Positions 23,990-31,647 of a DNA stretch of 64,000 nucleotides are shown here, piece after piece. The stretch lies in NCBI GenBank assembly GCA_963708325.1, contig OY970203.1:682001-746000 (forward strand), given 5' to 3'. This DNA comes from G963708325 sp963708325. Lineage in GTDB: Bacteria > Actinomycetota > Thermoleophilia > Solirubrobacterales > 70-9. Numbering within the stretch: position 1 is the stretch's first letter; each line of letters opens with the position of its first letter. The position numbers and the translations under genes were made by a program. The notes under the pieces were generated by a model, which saw only the letters and a program-made list of their open reading frames with translations, did no database searches and was not told the origin of the DNA.

Positions 23990-24679
23990 CTATGGGCAGT
24001 GGCCCGGCTTGGCCACGGTCAGCTCGACCGGCGTCTCCTGCGGAGGCAGGGGCGAGCCGGCGGCGGGAGACGACGCGCAGACCTCGTAGTCACCGGTGGA
24101 GTACTCGTTGATCGCCGTCCCGGCCGTGTCCTTCACCTCGTCCACGAAGTGGTCCGCCGCCTTCAGTCGGTCTTCAGCGGCGATCAACTCCTCGCCGACG
24201 AGATCGGGCATCGCCCCGGGCCGGGTGGTGGCCTTCGTCTCGGTGCCGCCTGCGCCGCTCGGAGCCTCGGTGTGCGTGCATCGCGCGATCTTCGATCCAG
24301 CATCGGCGGGAATGTCCGCGTCGTAGAGCACGACGAGATTGGCTGCCTGGGCGACCTGGGGACCGAAGGCGTTGCTAAGCGCGGTCACCTCTCGCTTGGC
24401 CTCCGCCTCCGAACCCTCCACGAAGATCGCAGCCGAGAAGTTCCCAGGATCTATGCCCCCGCCGCCTGGCAGCCTGACGCCGATCGCCCTGGACCCGGAG
24501 ACGACTGGCCCTGCGGCGGTGTCGATCTTGGCGCCCGCCAGGCAATCCTCGACCGCCGCACGATCCACAGTCGCCGGCTGGGCTGCCGTATGATCGCCAC
24601 CGCCCCCTCCGCACGCCGACAGCGTCACCGCGACGGCAACCGTGGCGCCGAGCTGGATCCTGGATCCTCGCCCGCTCAA
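23990..24679 (-). CDS. Lipoprotein with C-terminal PASTA-like domain
   Basis: The protein has 229 residues from the TTG at 24679, which overlaps the icmA stop (TTGA). It is the only in-frame start that keeps the signal peptide SRIQLGATVAVAVTLSAC, with lipobox LSAC and lipidated C23 followed by a Gly run. Residues of about 35-140 are of unknown fold. Residues of about 155-229 (MPDLVGEELIAAEDRLKAA, ending VELTVAKPG) match a PASTA domain, a unit that in other proteins binds peptidoglycan or muropeptides. The coupling to icmA is probably positional rather than functional. Confidence 0.72.
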   Translation of the reverse strand: MSGRGSRIQLGATVAVAVTLSACGGGGGDHTAAQPATVDRAAVEDCLAGAKIDTAAGPVVSGSRAIGVRLPGGGGIDPGNFSAAIFVEGSEAEAKREVTALSNAFGPQVAQAANLVVLYDADIPADAGSKIARCTHTEAPSGAGGTETKATTRPGAMPDLVGEELIAAEDRLKAADHFVDEVKDTAGTAINEYSTGDYEVCASSPAAGSPLPPQETPVELTVAKPGHCP

Positions 24680-26331
24680 AACACGGGCTGCTCGGTGTAG
24701 GTACCGAACACCTCCTGGAGGGAGGCCACCATCTCGCCCTCCGAGGCGTAGGCGCGCGCGCACTCGATCAGCTGCGGCATCACGTTGCCGTCGCCGGCGG
24801 CGGCACGGCGCAGGTCGGCGAGCGTTCGCTCCACATCCGCCGATTCGCGCCCGGCGCGCACCCCCGCGAGGCGGTCCGCCTGCTTTCGCTCCAGCGCGGC
24901 GTCGATCCGCAGGATCGGGATCGGGTCGTCGTCGTCGACCCGGTAGTCGTTGACGCCGACGACGATTCGCTCGCCGGAGTCCACCTCCCGCTGGTAGCGG
25001 AAGGAGGCGTCGGCGATCTCGCGCTGGGGGAAGCTCCGCTTGATCGCCTCGACCATCCCCCCCAGCTCGTCGATCCTCGCGAAGTACTGGTAGGCGGCCC
25101 GCTCCATCTCGTCGGTCAGCGCCTCCACGTAGTAGGCGCCGCCGAGCGGGTCGACGGTGTTGGGCACGCCCGTCTCGTGGGCGATCACCTGCTGGGTGCG
25201 AAGCGCGATCCGGGCCGCCCGCTCGGTGGGCAGCGCCAGCGCCTCGTCGAAGGAGTTCGTGTGCAGCGACTGGGTCCCGCCCAGCACGCCGGCGAGCGCC
25301 TCGATCGTGGTGCGGACGATGTTGACGTGCGGCTGCTGCGCGGTCAGCGACACCCCCGCCGTCTGCGTGTGGAAGCGCATCATCATCGAGCGGGGGTCGC
25401 GGGCGCCGTAGGTGTCCCGCATCTCCCGCGCCCAGATCCGCCGCGCCGCCCGGTACTTGGCGATCTCCTCGAAGAAGTCGATGTGGGCGTTGAAGAAGAA
25501 GCTGAGGCGCGGCGCGAAGTCGTCGACGTCGAGGCCGCGCTCGAGGGCCCGCTCGACGTACGTGAAGCCGTCCTTCAGGGTGAAGGCCAGCTCCTGCTGC
25601 GCCGTGGAGCCGGCCTCGCGGATGTGGTAGCCCGAGATCGAGATCGGGTGCCAGCGCGGCATGTTGGCCGAGCACCACTCGACCATGTCGGTGACCAGGC
25701 GCATCGCCGGCTCGATCGGGAAGCACCATTCCTTCTGGGCGATGTACTCCTTTAGGATGTCGGTCTGGATCGTGCCGCCGAGGCGGTCGGGCGCGAGCCC
25801 CTGCTCCTCGCCCACGCAGACGTAGAAGGCGAGCAGGATCGCCGCCGGGGCGTTGATCGTCATCGAGGTGGTGACGTCGCCGAGCGGGATCCCCTCGAAG
25901 AGGTGCTCCATGTCCTCGAGGGTGTCCACCGCGACTCCTTCCACGCCGACCTCGCCGACGGCGCGGGTGTGGTCTGAGTCGAGCCCCATCAGCGTCGGCA
26001 TGTCGAAAGCGACGGAGAGCCCGGTCTGGCCGTGGTCGAGCAGGTAGTGGAAGCGCTCGTTTGTCTCCTCCGCGGTGCCGAATCCCGCGAACTGGCGCAT
26101 CGTCCAGAGGCGGCCGCGGTACATCGACGGATATATGCCGCGGGTGTAGGGGTATTCGCCCGGATAGCCGAGGTCGCGCTCGGGCTCGCCGGGGACGTCC
26201 TCGTCGGTGTAGAGCGGCTTCACCGGCTCGCCGGAGAGCGTCTCGAACAGGGCCTCGCGCTCGCTCTCGCGGGCGTAGACCTCCTCCCGCCACTGGTGGG
26301 CGCGACGCCTGGCCTCGGGCTCTATCGCCAT
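24676..26331 (-). CDS. icmA: Acyl-CoA mutase large subunit, isobutyryl-CoA mutase-type active site
   Basis: The protein has 551 residues: the TIM-barrel substrate domain of the B12 mutase family without the fused B12 domain. TRGIYPSMYRGRLWTMRQ, DILKEYIAQKEW and SISGYHIREAG (catalytic H236) align with methylmalonyl-CoA mutase. The two residues that set substrate choice differ: the Tyr89 equivalent is F81 and the Arg207 equivalent is Q199. This is the Phe/Gln pair of isobutyryl-CoA mutase (F80/Q198), not Tyr/Arg of methylmalonyl-CoA mutase or Ile/Gln of 2-hydroxyisobutyryl-CoA mutase. It most likely interconverts isobutyryl-CoA and n-butyryl-CoA. IcmB and the GTPase chaperone MeaB are in the same window. 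Automated annotation may call it methylmalonyl-CoA mutase. Confidence 0.88.
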   Translation of the reverse strand: MAIEPEARRRAHQWREEVYARESEREALFETLSGEPVKPLYTDEDVPGEPERDLGYPGEYPYTRGIYPSMYRGRLWTMRQFAGFGTAEETNERFHYLLDHGQTGLSVAFDMPTLMGLDSDHTRAVGEVGVEGVAVDTLEDMEHLFEGIPLGDVTTSMTINAPAAILLAFYVCVGEEQGLAPDRLGGTIQTDILKEYIAQKEWCFPIEPAMRLVTDMVEWCSANMPRWHPISISGYHIREAGSTAQQELAFTLKDGFTYVERALERGLDVDDFAPRLSFFFNAHIDFFEEIAKYRAARRIWAREMRDTYGARDPRSMMMRFHTQTAGVSLTAQQPHVNIVRTTIEALAGVLGGTQSLHTNSFDEALALPTERAARIALRTQQVIAHETGVPNTVDPLGGAYYVEALTDEMERAAYQYFARIDELGGMVEAIKRSFPQREIADASFRYQREVDSGERIVVGVNDYRVDDDDPIPILRIDAALERKQADRLAGVRAGRESADVERTLADLRRAAAGDGNVMPQLIECARAYASEGEMVASLQEVFGTYTEQPVF

Positions 26332-26426
26332 GCGGGCAGTTTAGTTAGGCGATCCCGAGCCAAGTGACGGATCGGGTTCCGCCGATCGGGCGAGTTTGTC
26401 TCCTCCTCGGAGACGAAATCGCCCCG

Positions 26427-27215
26427 TCAGCGACGCCGGGCCAGGGAGAAGCGGCGGCTGCGCCGGCGTCGCGTCGCCAGCACGCGGCTGCCTCCGCCGA
26501 CGGCCGCGGCGGTCACGGCGGTGCCGGCGATCGCAAGCCGGCGGCCGAGCTTCTCGAACCGCATCACCTGCCAGCCCTCCTGCTTCGCCACCTCGGCCAG
26601 GCTTGCGTCCGGGTTCACCGCCACCGGGTTGCCCACGGCTCGCAGCATCGGCAGGTCCGACGCCGAGTCCGAGTAGGCCCAGGAGGCGGCCAGGTCGATC
26701 TCGTGGCTGGCGGCGAAGCCGCGCATCGCCTCGACCTTGCCCTCGCCGTAGATGAACGGCCCGTCGAGCTCGCCGGTGAGGATGCCGTCGCCGTCCACCG
26801 CGTAGCGGGTGCCGATGCCGCCGTCCATGCCGAGCACGCGGGCCAGCATCTCCACCAACCCGTGCCCGGCGGCGCTGACGATGAAGGTGGCGCGGCCGGC
26901 GTCCTGGTGGGCGCGCACCTCCGCGAGCATCTGCGGGTAGATCCGGGGCAGGATGGCGGCGAGCATCCCCGGCCCCATGCGGGCGATGTCCCGCTCCGGC
27001 ACGCCCGCCAGCATCTCCCTGACGAGGGTGAGCAGCTCCTCGGTCTGCTCGTCGCTGGCGCCCCGCAGCCGGAACAGCAGGTGGTCGATCCCCCAGGCCA
27101 GCACGCGCGTGCGGCTGACCATCCCCGACCGGTAGGCGGCGCGGCCGAAGTGCATCGCCGACGACCCCGCCATCAGCGTCTTGTCCAAATCGAAGAAAGC
27201 GGCGGAGCGCTTCAT
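26427..27215 (-). CDS. HAD-IB family phosphatase (SerB-like)
   Basis: The protein has 262 residues. The HAD motif I nucleophile is in AFFDLDKTLMAGSS (D9, D11), the motif II Ser is in TFIVSAAGHG, the motif III Lys region is YGEGKVEAM, and the motif IV acids are in AYSDSASDLPML. The HAD-IB subfamily includes phosphoserine phosphatase and lipid-phosphate phosphatases. A weak hydrophobic C-terminal stretch (RRLAIAGTAVTAAAVGGG) could associate with membrane. The ATG at 27215 gives the family N-terminus. The substrate is unknown. Confidence 0.88.
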   Translation of the reverse strand: MKRSAAFFDLDKTLMAGSSAMHFGRAAYRSGMVSRTRVLAWGIDHLLFRLRGASDEQTEELLTLVREMLAGVPERDIARMGPGMLAAILPRIYPQMLAEVRAHQDAGRATFIVSAAGHGLVEMLARVLGMDGGIGTRYAVDGDGILTGELDGPFIYGEGKVEAMRGFAASHEIDLAASWAYSDSASDLPMLRAVGNPVAVNPDASLAEVAKQEGWQVMRFEKLGRRLAIAGTAVTAAAVGGGSRVLATRRRRSRRFSLARRR

Positions 27216-27351
27216 CGTCGAAGCACGAACGGCCGCAAAAACCAAGCTTGGCTAGGACGCAGGATGATCGGCGAAGCGAGCGTACCGAGAGCGTACGTGA
27301 GCGAGGCGATCGTCCGAGGACAACGCCAGGCGCCGGTTTGCAGCGGCCGCC

Positions 27352-28536
27352 CTACGCGCCATTCACTTCCAAAACGATCGCGTCGCCCTGGCCGCCGCCA
27401 CTGCAGATCGCGGCGCAGCCGAGGCCGCCGCCGCGGCGCCGCAGCTCGTGCACGAGGGCGCCGACGATCCGCACCCCGGAGGCGCCGATCGGATGCCCGA
27501 GCGCGATCGCGCCGCCGTTGACGTTGACCTTGTCGTCGTCGATCCCGAGCATCCGCATCGAGTTGAGCGCGACCGAGGCGAAGGCCTCGTTGATCTCCCA
27601 AAGGTCGACGTCGTCGGGGGTCTTGCCGATCTTCTCCAGCGCCTGCTTGGCGGCCCCGGCCGGAGTCCGCGCCAGGTAGGCGAAGTCGTCGGCAACGGTG
27701 CCGTAGGAGAGCACGCGCGCGATCGCGGCGCGGTTCTCCTTCTGCGCCCAATCGTCCGATGCCAGCACCACGGCCCCGGCGCCGTCGTTCACGCCGGGCG
27801 AGTTGCCCGCGGTGTGCGTCGCCTCGTCGCCGCCGACCGCGCGCAGCTTGGCGAGCGTCTCGAGGTTGGTGTCGGGGCGGATCGCCTCGTCGGCGGCGAC
27901 CTCTGTCTCGGCCTTCTTGGACTTCACGGTGACGGTGACGATCTCCTCGGCCAGCCGGCCCTCCTCGGTCGCCCTGTGGGCCAGCTCGTGGGAGCGCACC
28001 GCGAAGCGGTCCATGTCGGGCCGGGTGATCTCCAGCTCGTTGGAGACCTCGCTGGCCTCGTTGATCATCTGCTTCTCGGTGAACGGGTTCGTGAGCCCGT
28101 CGTGGGTCATCGCGTCGATCGCGGTGACGTCGCCCATGCGAAAGCCGAAGCGGGCGCCGGGGAGCAGGTAGGGCGCCTGGCTCATCGACTCCATGCCGCC
28201 CGCGACCGCCACGTCGAGGTCGCCTGCCCGCATCGCCTGGTCGACCAGGCCGATCGTGCGCATGCCCGACGCGCACACCTTGTTGATCGTCTCCGAGGGC
28301 ACCTCGCGCGGGATCCCCGCCTTGACCTGCGCCTGTCGCGACGGGATCTGGCCCTGTCCGGCCTGCAGCACCTGGCCGTAGACCACCTGCTCGACCTGCT
28401 CGGGAGCGACGTCGGCGCGCTCGAGGGCGGCGGCGATCGCGGTGCCGCCCAGGTCGGTGGCGTCCAGGGACGAGAGGCCGCCGCCCATCTTGCCGAAGGG
28501 GGTGCGGGCGGTGCCGAGGATCACTGTCTGTGGCAT
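27352..28536 (-). CDS. Acetyl-CoA C-acyltransferase/acetyltransferase (thiolase)
   Basis: The protein has 394 residues. It cleaves 3-ketoacyl-CoA with CoA or condenses two acetyl-CoA units. The acyl-accepting Cys is C88 in INKVCASGM, the His is H348 in NGGAIALGHPIGASG and the second Cys is C378 in CSGGGQG. Length and motifs fit a biosynthetic or degradative tetrameric thiolase. It is divergent from pepA with an 82-bp gap. Co-location with ETF, acyl-CoA dehydrogenase and the mutase genes suggests short- or branched-chain acyl-CoA metabolism. Confidence 0.94.
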   Translation of the reverse strand: MPQTVILGTARTPFGKMGGGLSSLDATDLGGTAIAAALERADVAPEQVEQVVYGQVLQAGQGQIPSRQAQVKAGIPREVPSETINKVCASGMRTIGLVDQAMRAGDLDVAVAGGMESMSQAPYLLPGARFGFRMGDVTAIDAMTHDGLTNPFTEKQMINEASEVSNELEITRPDMDRFAVRSHELAHRATEEGRLAEEIVTVTVKSKKAETEVAADEAIRPDTNLETLAKLRAVGGDEATHTAGNSPGVNDGAGAVVLASDDWAQKENRAAIARVLSYGTVADDFAYLARTPAGAAKQALEKIGKTPDDVDLWEINEAFASVALNSMRMLGIDDDKVNVNGGAIALGHPIGASGVRIVGALVHELRRRGGGLGCAAICSGGGQGDAIVLEVNGA

Positions 28537-28618
28537 CTGGACCTCTGGTTGGCTTCCGGGAGTGGACGGCGAATGCTAGCGCCGGCCGGACTGCGGACCG
28601 CGGCTAGACTGGCCGCCG

Positions 28619-30067
28619 ATGCAAGTCGAGGTGCGAAAAACACCGCCCGCGGATGCCGAAGCCGACCTCCTCTGCATGGGGCTGTTCGAGGGCGGCGAGC
28701 TGCCCGAGCCGCTTGCCGGCGCGGCCGGCGCGGAGGACGCGAAGGCCGGCTTCAAGAAGGCTACGATCGTTCGTCCCGGGCACCCCGCGCGGGCCCTCGT
28801 CGTTGGATTGGGGAGGCGCGATGACTTCGACCCGGAGCGGGCCAGGGTCGCGGCGGCGATCGCGATCCGGCAGGCAGGAGCGTTCGAGGCTCAAAGCGTC
28901 GCCTGGCAGCTGCCCGACGGCGGCGACGCCGCGGCGATCGCCGCAGCTCTGACCGAGGGCACGATCCTCGCCACCTACCGCTTCGACCGCTACCGCGGGG
29001 ACGACGACCGGGACGAGGAAAGCGATCCGAAGACGCGGGTGGAGTCGCTCACGCTGCTGGGCGACGAGGGAGTCGCGGGCGCCGTCGATGCCGCGGCTGT
29101 CGCCGCCGAGGCGCAGAACCGGGCGCGGGAGCTGCAGAACCTGCCGGCGAACGTCGCCACGCCATCGTTCCTCGCCGAGCGGGCGGAGGAGATCGCGGCC
29201 TCGGCCGACTCTCTCAGCGCCGACGTCCTCGGCCGCGAGGAGATAGAGGCGCTGGGGATGGGCGGGCTGATCGCAGTGTCGCGGGGCAGCGCCGAGGAAC
29301 CGCGGCTGATCGTGCTGCGTCACGCCAGCGGTGACGGCGCCCCCAACGTCGGGCTGGTCGGCAAGGGGGTGACGTTCGACAGCGGCGGGATCTCGATCAA
29401 GCCGTCGGCGGGGATGCACGAGATGAAGATGGACATGTCAGGAGCGGCGGCCGTGCTCGAGGCGACCGCGGCGATCGCCCGCCTGAAGCTGCCCGTGAAT
29501 CTCATCACCGTGGTCCCGGCGACGGAGAACATGCCGAGCGGTACGGCGATCAAGCCCGGCGACATCATCACCCAGTACAACGGCAAGACCGTCGAGGTCA
29601 ACAACACGGACGCCGAGGGCCGGCTGATCCTCGCCGACGCCCTCGCCTGGTGCGCCGAGCAGGACGTCGACCGGATCGTCGACCTCGCGACGCTGACCGG
29701 CGCGGTCGTGATCGCGCTCGGCTCCACCTACGCCGGCCTGATATCGAACGACGATGCGCTGGCCGCCGCCGTCGCCACCGCGGGAGACCGCACCGGCGAG
29801 CTTGCCTGGCGCCTGCCGCTTCACCCCGAGTACAAGGAGCTGACGAAGGGCTCGGTCGCCCAACTGACCAACGCCTCGGAAAAGCGCAAGGCGAGCACGA
29901 TCTACGCCGGCTCGTTCCTCGAGGAATTCGTGGCCGGCAAGCCGTGGGCGCACCTCGACATCGCCGGCACCGCCTGGGACGTCGGCCGCGAGTACGTCGG
30001 CAAGGGGGCATCGGGCTATGGCGTGCGGCTGCTGGTGGAGCTGGCTCGGGAGCTGGCGGGCGGCTGA
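28619..30067 (+). CDS. pepA: Leucyl aminopeptidase (M17 family)
   Basis: The protein has 482 residues. It is a two-metal cytosolic aminopeptidase that removes N-terminal residues from peptides. The catalytic C-terminal domain has GLVGKGVTFDSGGISIKP (metal-site Lys and Asp), MKMDMSGAAAVL, the M17 signature NNTDAEGRLILADAL and the late AHLDIAGTAW. The N-terminal macro-like domain (about 1-155) is divergent, as is usual. The ATG is the first codon of the frame and gives a normal length. Confidence 0.95.
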   Translation: MQVEVRKTPPADAEADLLCMGLFEGGELPEPLAGAAGAEDAKAGFKKATIVRPGHPARALVVGLGRRDDFDPERARVAAAIAIRQAGAFEAQSVAWQLPDGGDAAAIAAALTEGTILATYRFDRYRGDDDRDEESDPKTRVESLTLLGDEGVAGAVDAAAVAAEAQNRARELQNLPANVATPSFLAERAEEIAASADSLSADVLGREEIEALGMGGLIAVSRGSAEEPRLIVLRHASGDGAPNVGLVGKGVTFDSGGISIKPSAGMHEMKMDMSGAAAVLEATAAIARLKLPVNLITVVPATENMPSGTAIKPGDIITQYNGKTVEVNNTDAEGRLILADALAWCAEQDVDRIVDLATLTGAVVIALGSTYAGLISNDDALAAAVATAGDRTGELAWRLPLHPEYKELTKGSVAQLTNASEKRKASTIYAGSFLEEFVAGKPWAHLDIAGTAWDVGREYVGKGASGYGVRLLVELARELAGG

Positions 30068-30128
30068 CGCCGACCGTGAGGCCGGCATCCGGTCGCGCCG
30101 TCCGCGCTGCCGCTAGCCTCCCCGCTCG

Positions 30129-31190
30129 ATGAGGGTCGGTCTTGTCCTCGGAGCCGGCGGCGTCCAGGGAGGGGCGTGGCTGACCGGCGGGCTGGACGCG
30201 CTCGCCTCGGAGACGGGGTGGGACCCGGCCGAGGCCGACTACGTCGTGGGGACGTCGGCCGGATCGATGATCGGGGCGCTGTGCGCCTCCGGCGTGCCGC
30301 CCTGGTTCATGGTCGCCTTCTCGCGCGGCGAGACCTTCCAGGGGGTCGTGGATGCCCGCGGCCGTCCCGCCGCCGAGGCCGACCGCTCCGGCGGCGCACG
30401 CTTCCGCCTGCACCGCGGGGTGCCGTGGTGGCCCGGCTCGCCCGAGCTGATCGCTCGGACCCTGTCGCAGCCGAGCCGCCACACCCCGGCGGCGGCGCTC
30501 TCCGGCTGGCTGCCCCGGGGCCCGGTCTCGACCGAGCCCCTGCGCGACCAGATCCGCCGCGTGGTGCCCTCCGGCTGGGGCCCGCACCCCAACCTGTGGA
30601 TCGTCGCCTGCGACTACGCGACCGGTCGCCGCGTGGCGTTCGGCCGTGCCGGCTCGCCCCCCGCCGAGCTCGCCGACGCGGTGGCCGCCTCGTGCGCGAT
30701 CCCGGGCTTCTACCGCCCCGTCGAGATCGGCGGCCGCCTCTACGTGGACGGCGGCGTGTACTCCAACTCGAACCTCGACGTCCTGCGCGCCGAGCAGCTC
30801 GACCTCGTGATCTGCCTCAACCCGACGTCGACGCTGCATCCCCTGCGGGCGCTGACCCCGGACGCGGCCGTGCGCCTGCTCCTCCACCGCGCCGCCGGTC
30901 GCAGGCTGGGCAGCGAGGCGAAGAAGCTGCGCGCGCAGGGGACCGAGGTCGTGCTGATCCAACCGCTGGGCGAGGACCTCGAGGAGATGGGCCCGAACCT
31001 GATGAGCCGCCGCCGGCGCAACGCCGTGATCGAGACCGCCCGCCACACGGTCGCCGCGCAGCTTCGCGAGCCCGCCAGCGCCAAGGCGCTCTCGGCGCTG
31101 CCGCTCGCCAGCCGCGTCGAGCGCGTCAGAAGGCCGGAGGGGCCACCGTCGCAGTGGCCGCCGCTGGTCGAGCTTCAGCGCACCGGCTAG
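30129..31190 (+). CDS. Patatin-like phospholipase family protein
   Basis: The protein has 353 residues. It uses the Ser-Asp dyad of patatins: oxyanion loop LVLGAGGVQGGAW, nucleophile S43 in VVGTSAGSM, and the Asp in LYVDGGVYSNSN (about residue 208). No signal peptide is seen. It probably deacylates a phospholipid or neutral lipid. It follows pepA by 61 bp and its last 4 bp overlap the end of the convergent SCP2-like gene. Confidence 0.92.
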   Translation: MRVGLVLGAGGVQGGAWLTGGLDALASETGWDPAEADYVVGTSAGSMIGALCASGVPPWFMVAFSRGETFQGVVDARGRPAAEADRSGGARFRLHRGVPWWPGSPELIARTLSQPSRHTPAAALSGWLPRGPVSTEPLRDQIRRVVPSGWGPHPNLWIVACDYATGRRVAFGRAGSPPAELADAVAASCAIPGFYRPVEIGGRLYVDGGVYSNSNLDVLRAEQLDLVICLNPTSTLHPLRALTPDAAVRLLLHRAAGRRLGSEAKKLRAQGTEVVLIQPLGEDLEEMGPNLMSRRRRNAVIETARHTVAAQLREPASAKALSALPLASRVERVRRPEGPPSQWPPLVELQRTG

Positions 31191-31612
31191 GAGCCCAGGG
31201 CGAGCAGCCGGATCAGCCGCCGGGCGAGCTTGCGGTCGCCCTGCAGCCGCACGTGGCGGCGGGCGTAGCTCGCGATCGCCTGGCGCCCGCGCCGCCGGGC
31301 GGGGTTCGGGACCCCGCCGACCTTCGAGGCCGTGGCGAAGTGGACGATGTCGGGCAGGCGGCCGCTGATCGCCAGGTCGGGAGTGCGGAAGTCGCCGTCC
31401 TCGACGACCACGGTGCGCGCGCGGAAGTGGATCCGCAGGGGGGCGATCTCCTCGGCGAAGCGAAGCGCGACCCGCCCCCGCATCCCCGCCGCCAGCGCCG
31501 GGTGGCGCTCGACCCCCCGCTCCAGCAGGGCGTGGAAGCTCGGCGCGATACCGTTTCGGTCGGTCCTGCCGAGACGGACCTGCGGCGACCGCCCCGCGCC
31601 CCTTTTGGTCAC
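31187..31612 (-). CDS. Small protein with weak similarity to SCP2/sterol-carrier domains
   Basis: The protein has 141 residues. The pattern RVALRFAEEIAPLRIHF, then VVVEDGDFRTPDLAISG and LPDIVHFATA recalls the strand order of SCP2-type lipid-carrier domains (hydrophobic strands, then an Asp-rich turn and a helix). The C-terminal third is strongly basic. The match is by eye only and an unrelated fold is possible. It converges with and overlaps the patatin gene by 4 bp, and diverges from the GMC operon with a 35-bp gap. Confidence 0.55.
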   Translation of the reverse strand: MTKRGAGRSPQVRLGRTDRNGIAPSFHALLERGVERHPALAAGMRGRVALRFAEEIAPLRIHFRARTVVVEDGDFRTPDLAISGRLPDIVHFATASKVGGVPNPARRRGRQAIASYARRHVRLQGDRKLARRLIRLLALGS

Positions 31613-31647
31613 GGGTCGCTCGTAGGCCGCAGGTGAAGGAGGAAGAG

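Noticed and set aside
24676..26331. Annotation as methylmalonyl-CoA mutase
   Set aside because: The two specificity residues are Phe and Gln, not Tyr and Arg; isobutyryl-CoA mutase type is preferred.
27261..27315. Imperfect inverted repeat between the thiolase and HAD genes as a terminator
   Set aside because: Only the outer ends pair (GGAtGATCG against CGATCgTCC); the centre mismatches too much for a stable stem and there is no U-tract.
30176..31636. A 486-codon frame on the same strand as the patatin gene
   Set aside because: It is frame-shifted relative to the patatin frame; the translation is Arg/Pro-rich and lacks motifs.
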